Source: Opitutales bacterium UBA7389
GTDB lineage: Bacteria > Verrucomicrobiota > Verrucomicrobiia > Opitutales > Opitutaceae
Reading direction: 5' to 3'
NCBI GenBank assembly: GCA_002474325.1
Contig: DKNL01000031.1
Coordinates: 1-18,169, forward strand
Length of the DNA stretch: 18,169 bases
The position numbers and the translations under genes are program-made. Under the pieces are notes generated by a model. It made no database searches. It was given only the letters and a program-made list of their open reading frames with translations, and was not told the origin of the DNA. Positions 14,889 through 18,169 of the stretch are shown in pieces (the first letter of the stretch is position 1; each line of letters starts with the position of its first letter).

Positions 14889-16235
14889 ATGACCGCCAAG
14901 CCCATGAATCGTCGATCCTTTATAAGAACCAGTGCTGTTGCAGGAGCGGCCACCATAGCGGTGCCCAATATCGTGCGTGGCCACAATTTGAATTCGAGGC
15001 TTAACATCGCCATGATCGGCCTCGGCAATCGTGGACAGCGAAACACCGGCTATTTTGCTGCGGAGAATATCGTCGCCCTCTGTGAAGTCGATCAGTTGAA
15101 GCTCAATCTAGTTTCTAAATTTCAACCTAAGGCTCGAAGGGAAGCCGACTTCCGGAAATTGTTTGATCACGAGAAGGAGTTCGATGCGGTTGTGATATCC
15201 ACTCCCGAGCACAGCCACGCCTTCGCTACATTGCCGGCGCTGCAATTGGGAAAACATGTCTATTGCGAGAAGCCGCTCACCTACAATATAGAAGAAGCCC
15301 GGGTTATCCGCATGGCCGCTCGTAATGCTAATGTGGTTACGCAGATGGGAATTCAGAACCACGCCAACGACAACTATCGGCGTGTGGTCGAGCTGATTCA
15401 ATCCGAAGCCATTGGCAAAGTGCGTGAGGCCCACGTTTGGAATTCTCGGGCCTGGGGCTGGCATGCTAGCGAGCAGGCGGCTCGCGATGCCAATGATCGT
15501 TATATTGTGATCGACTCCCCCAAGGAAACCCAGGCCGTTCCGAAAAGTCTGGACTGGGACCTCTGGGTCGGTCCCGCACCAGAAACGCCCTTTCACCATA
15601 ACTATTTCGAAGGCCCGCTATGGTATCGCTGGTGGAATTTCGGCAATGGCACTATGTCGGACCTGGGCAGTCATTGGATAGATCTACCATTTTGGGCTTT
15701 GAAGCTGGATGCCCCGCTGACCATAGAAGCGAATGGGCCAAAGCCTCATCATGCCATGGCTCCCGCTTCTATGCAGGCGACTTATGAATACGGAGCGAGA
15801 GGCGATTTGCCGCCCGTGAAACTGACTTGGTACCAAGGTTTAGATAAACCGCAGATCTGGAAGGAAAACGGAATTCCCCAGTGGACCAACGGACATCTGT
15901 TTGTTGGCGACAAAGGCATGTTGCTGTCCGACTACAGGAATCACGTTTTGCTTCCGGAAGAAAAATTCGAAGGCTTCAAAGGACCGGATCCCTTTATTCC
16001 CCGCTCCCCGAGCGGCCACCACCAAGATTGGGTTGACGCATGCAAAGGAGGCACTCTGACCATGTGTGACTTCGAGTATTCGGGATTGCTCACCGAGGCC
16101 AATCACTTGGGCAATGTAGCCTATCGGGTAGGTAAGAAAATCCATTGGGACACCAAAGAGATGCGCGTGACCAATTCTCGAAAAGCTGAGCACTATGTGA
16201 AGCGAGAGTACCGGAAAGACTGGAGGCTTAGTTAG
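14889..16235 (+). CDS. Tat-exported Gfo/Idh/MocA family oxidoreductase
   Basis: The protein has 448 residues. A twin-arginine leader (NRRSFIR, 7-13, then a hydrophobic stretch to about residue 30) is followed by a Rossmann fold with GLGNRG (44-49), STPEHSHAF (104-112) and CEKPLTYN (126-133). The C-terminal Gfo/Idh/MocA domain includes SDLGSHWIDLPFW. The enzyme would oxidise or reduce a sugar or glycoside with a tightly bound NAD(P) carried through Tat export in the folded state. Many exported members act on the C3 hydroxyl of glycosides; the substrate here is inferred from the neighbouring DUF1080 and ThuA-like genes. It converges on the glycoside-hydrolase-like gene with a 76-base gap. A second in-frame ATG (codon 6) would also keep the whole leader. 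Confidence 0.9.
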   Translation: MTAKPMNRRSFIRTSAVAGAATIAVPNIVRGHNLNSRLNIAMIGLGNRGQRNTGYFAAENIVALCEVDQLKLNLVSKFQPKARREADFRKLFDHEKEFDAVVISTPEHSHAFATLPALQLGKHVYCEKPLTYNIEEARVIRMAARNANVVTQMGIQNHANDNYRRVVELIQSEAIGKVREAHVWNSRAWGWHASEQAARDANDRYIVIDSPKETQAVPKSLDWDLWVGPAPETPFHHNYFEGPLWYRWWNFGNGTMSDLGSHWIDLPFWALKLDAPLTIEANGPKPHHAMAPASMQATYEYGARGDLPPVKLTWYQGLDKPQIWKENGIPQWTNGHLFVGDKGMLLSDYRNHVLLPEEKFEGFKGPDPFIPRSPSGHHQDWVDACKGGTLTMCDFEYSGLLTEANHLGNVAYRVGKKIHWDTKEMRVTNSRKAEHYVKREYRKDWRLS

Positions 16236-16311
16236 CTAGTTTCGATTATCGGATACTAGAGGCTCGGCGTTGGAAGCTGGGGTCTAGCGACACGTATCGA
16301 GCGACCAGGAT

Positions 16312-17736
16312 TTAGTTTTGCTGGGCGATAGAGTAGATCTCGCTGGAGCAGCTCTTTAAAACCTTTTCGAGTGCTGGGTAGGGATTTCCCCAGCCATCTA
16401 GTAAACCTGAGTGCTGGCGATCCAATTTGCGGGGAACGAGCTGCGAGGCATCGATCAATCCGCAATAATGCCAGCCTACGAAATCGGAACGGGCGAAAGC
16501 TGAACGGAAAAATTCCTCTGTCCACTCCGCTCGCATTTTTAGGTTGTCGGCGACCGGGCCGTAGGGTCTTGGCATAGTGTCTTTGGTCATCGTGAAGGCT
16601 GCATCTCCATTGATAAAGGGTTTGTCGACTTGGGCTGACCAACGATCGAGTCCAGGCTTCTGAACCTCGTAGCGGGCATACATCTGATACATGATGATCT
16701 CGGTGTACTTGCTCGTGATCGGTAGAACCGTATCTAGCGAATCTGTATTGGCGTTTAGCTTATCCCCGACAAACATATGATTCGGGTCGTAGCGGCGGAT
16801 CGCGTTGCGGGTCGTTTCATAGTATTTGTCCACGACGCGCTGGAGGAATATTACGTTATCGCGGGACTCGTTGGCGTTGGATAACTGAGTTTTTGGGCGC
16901 CAGTTTTTAGTGGAAGCTAGGTTGTCGAATGACTTGAATTTCGTATCATAATTCGTATTGTAATCTTTGATGCGATTGCGATAAATCTCTTTCATTGTCT
17001 CGACGTAAACCCGCTTTCCAGGCGCGTCGCTTCCCAAGTTGCGAAGTCGTCTTGGCCAACCAATGCGTGAAGGTCTCCGGGCGCCTCCGATCGTGTCGGT
17101 TCGTTCCCTTAGATCTTCCTCGGTGAGTAATGGGCAGTCGGTCATGGAATAGCCCAGTAGGTAGGGATCGTCTTTTAACGGAAACGCGACCTCCTTGGCC
17201 ATGCGGTCGCAATGGCGCTCGAAATCGGAGGAAAACACATCGACAAAATTGCTGTCCGGAATCTCGCCTTTCCAGTGGGGGATATTGAGGAAATGGATTG
17301 GCTGCATGTAAGCCATCTCCGGGCGTGGAGTATTTATGATATTCAGCGAGTTGTGCACGCCCACAGTGTTGAAACCCCACTGTTCACGGACGCCCAAGAA
17401 CCAATTCCTAAGCACCTTGTTGAACTCGGGGCCGTTTAGATTCTCAATGCCTAGTTTCTTTTGCCAGGCTTTACGATTGTAGTCCTGTTTCCACAGATCT
17501 GGGTAAAGATGGTTGATGCCCCAGCTAAGGAACGCGTTACCTTCTGGAGTAACGATCCACCAACGCTTGTCCTTTTCTACGCGGAAAAAGCCCGTCGCCT
17601 CGAACTTCTTGCCGAACCAGCCTCCGTATCGGTCCAATTTTGTAGAGTGGTGGGTGTCATAGAGCGAAGAGGCACCAAGCATGCTTGATCCGAGGGCGCT
17701 CGCCGAAGTGAGTCGTATAAAATCGCGTCGTTTCAT
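16312..17736 (-). CDS. Exported glycoside-hydrolase-like (agarase/GH50-like) protein
   Basis: The protein has 474 residues from ATG 17736. A Tat-type leader (KRRDFIR, 2-8) is followed by a beta-strand module, FFRVEKDKRWWIVTPEGNAF (50-69), and LSWGINHLYP (70-79). This opening is typical of agarase-like TIM barrels. Further motifs are LLGYSMTDCPLLTEED (193-208), VDKPFINGDAAF (370-381) and WHYCGLID (422-429). In GH50-type barrels these positions carry G-Y-F-x-D-N-E (acid/base) and a Glu-bearing nucleophile strand. Here no Glu is seen at either, only Asp200 and Asp378. It could be a divergent hydrolase using Asp, a lyase or a non-catalytic binder. The frame is open to an ATG at 17793, but the leader starts at 17736. 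It is divergent from the second ThuA-like gene. Confidence 0.7.
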   Translation of the reverse strand: MKRRDFIRLTSASALGSSMLGASSLYDTHHSTKLDRYGGWFGKKFEATGFFRVEKDKRWWIVTPEGNAFLSWGINHLYPDLWKQDYNRKAWQKKLGIENLNGPEFNKVLRNWFLGVREQWGFNTVGVHNSLNIINTPRPEMAYMQPIHFLNIPHWKGEIPDSNFVDVFSSDFERHCDRMAKEVAFPLKDDPYLLGYSMTDCPLLTEEDLRERTDTIGGARRPSRIGWPRRLRNLGSDAPGKRVYVETMKEIYRNRIKDYNTNYDTKFKSFDNLASTKNWRPKTQLSNANESRDNVIFLQRVVDKYYETTRNAIRRYDPNHMFVGDKLNANTDSLDTVLPITSKYTEIIMYQMYARYEVQKPGLDRWSAQVDKPFINGDAAFTMTKDTMPRPYGPVADNLKMRAEWTEEFFRSAFARSDFVGWHYCGLIDASQLVPRKLDRQHSGLLDGWGNPYPALEKVLKSCSSEIYSIAQQN

Positions 17737-17823
17737 ATGGGGTAGTTGGGAGAGTGCCCGAAAATATCGAATCGACCAGTTAGCGTATTGCAACGAATTA
17801 CATTTTGCGATCTTGTTTATCGT
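17737..17823. promoter_or_regulatory. Divergent promoter region (boxes not resolved)
   Basis: These 87 bases separate the leader of the glycoside-hydrolase-like protein (minus strand) from the second ThuA-like gene (plus strand), so both promoters must lie here or inside the coding ends. The ThuA-proximal half is A/T-rich. No paired -35/-10 boxes and no palindromic operator are clear. Confidence 0.4.
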
Positions 17824-18169
17824 ATGCCTAGAGTTTTAGTCCCCTTTTTCGCGACCCTTTCAATGGCCGTTTCCGCTATGGCGTCCGATCCTCCAAAGGT
17901 CGTCTTCTTGACAGGCGACGAGGAATATCGATCGGAAGAGTCGATGCCTATGCTGGCCAAAATTCTGCGTCGCGATTTTGGCTTTCATGTGTCGGTCGGA
18001 TTTTCTTTGGACGAAGATGGGGTGATCGATCCCAATGCTGCAACCTCACTGACAAAGACCGAAGAATTGGCGAGTGCCGACTTGATGGTGCTGTTTTTGC
18101 GTTTCCGCCGTCCGGACGAAGCCTCATTCCAGCGCATTCTCGACTATCTCGAATCGGGGGAACCGGTGG
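17824..18169 (+). CDS. ThuA-like domain protein, 5' part (cut by window end)
   Basis: From ATG 17824, 115 codons are visible. A signal peptide (MPRVLVPFFATLSMAVSAMA) is followed by PPKVVFLTGDEEYRSEE and MPMLAKILRRDFGFHVSV. The domain continues with SLDEDGVIDP, ASADLMVLFLRFR and ILDYLESGEPV, where the window ends. The order of motifs is the same as in the ThuA-like protein at 217-1386, so the two are paralogues; the substrate may differ. The reaction of the family is not established. The gene is divergent from the glycoside-hydrolase-like gene and may share its regulation. Confidence 0.85.
   Translation, partial: MPRVLVPFFATLSMAVSAMASDPPKVVFLTGDEEYRSEESMPMLAKILRRDFGFHVSVGFSLDEDGVIDPNAATSLTKTEELASADLMVLFLRFRRPDEASFQRILDYLESGEPV

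Overview
The window looks like accessory carbohydrate and respiration DNA from a Verrucomicrobiota-like bacterium (Opitutae-type) or, less likely, a Planctomycetota member. This is inferred from gene content, not from a marker gene. It contains ThuA-like proteins, a DUF1080 protein, a Tat-exported Gfo/Idh/MocA oxidoreductase, a Tat-exported enolase-superfamily protein, a sulfatase tail, a PQQ-repeat-like remnant, an exported tricorn-type protease and a cytochrome b fused to two c-type haem domains. Three proteins have twin-arginine leaders. Most genes have no convincing Shine-Dalgarno sequence. I see no tRNA, rRNA, CRISPR array or complete insertion sequence.

Layout. 1-147: a sulfatase C-terminus preceded by a perfect 24-bp fold-back repeat. 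217-1386 (-): exported ThuA-like protein. 1505-2779 (+): mandelate racemase/enolase-type protein split by an in-frame TAA. 3015-6980 (+): a compact amino-sugar block of TIM-barrel isomerase, a 55-codon frame broken by TGA, glucosamine-6-phosphate deaminase, GlcNAc-6-phosphate deacetylase and an Nramp-fold transporter. 7155-10403 (-): tricorn-like S41 protease. 10586-11171: remnants of two convergent genes, a PQQ-like beta-propeller protein (+) and a radical SAM protein (-), each keeping only its 5' end. 11446-13868 (+): Rieske protein and cytochrome b/c fusion. 13929-14044: nested palindromic element. 14093-14734 (-): DUF1080 protein. 14889-16235 (+): Gfo/Idh/MocA oxidoreductase. 16312-17736 (-): glycoside-hydrolase-like protein. 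17824-end (+): a second ThuA-like gene, cut by the window.

How it may fit together. The nag block would take N-acetylglucosamine-6-phosphate to fructose-6-phosphate, with the Nramp-like protein as a candidate importer or a linked ion transporter. The ThuA, DUF1080, Gfo/Idh/MocA and isomerase proteins are families that recur in oxidative (3-keto sugar) breakdown of glycosides, and the sulfatase and glycoside-hydrolase-like proteins fit polysaccharide use. The Rieske/cytochrome b/c pair is a two-gene quinol-oxidising complex with its electron exit built in. Several genes carry premature stops or are truncated, so the region is either decaying or contains sequence errors.

Most distinctive points: the Nramp-like protein inside an amino-sugar operon without the usual metal-binding residues; the 55-codon coupled frame; the deletion scar joining two gene halves; the glycoside-hydrolase-like protein with Asp where catalytic Glu is expected; and the nested palindrome.
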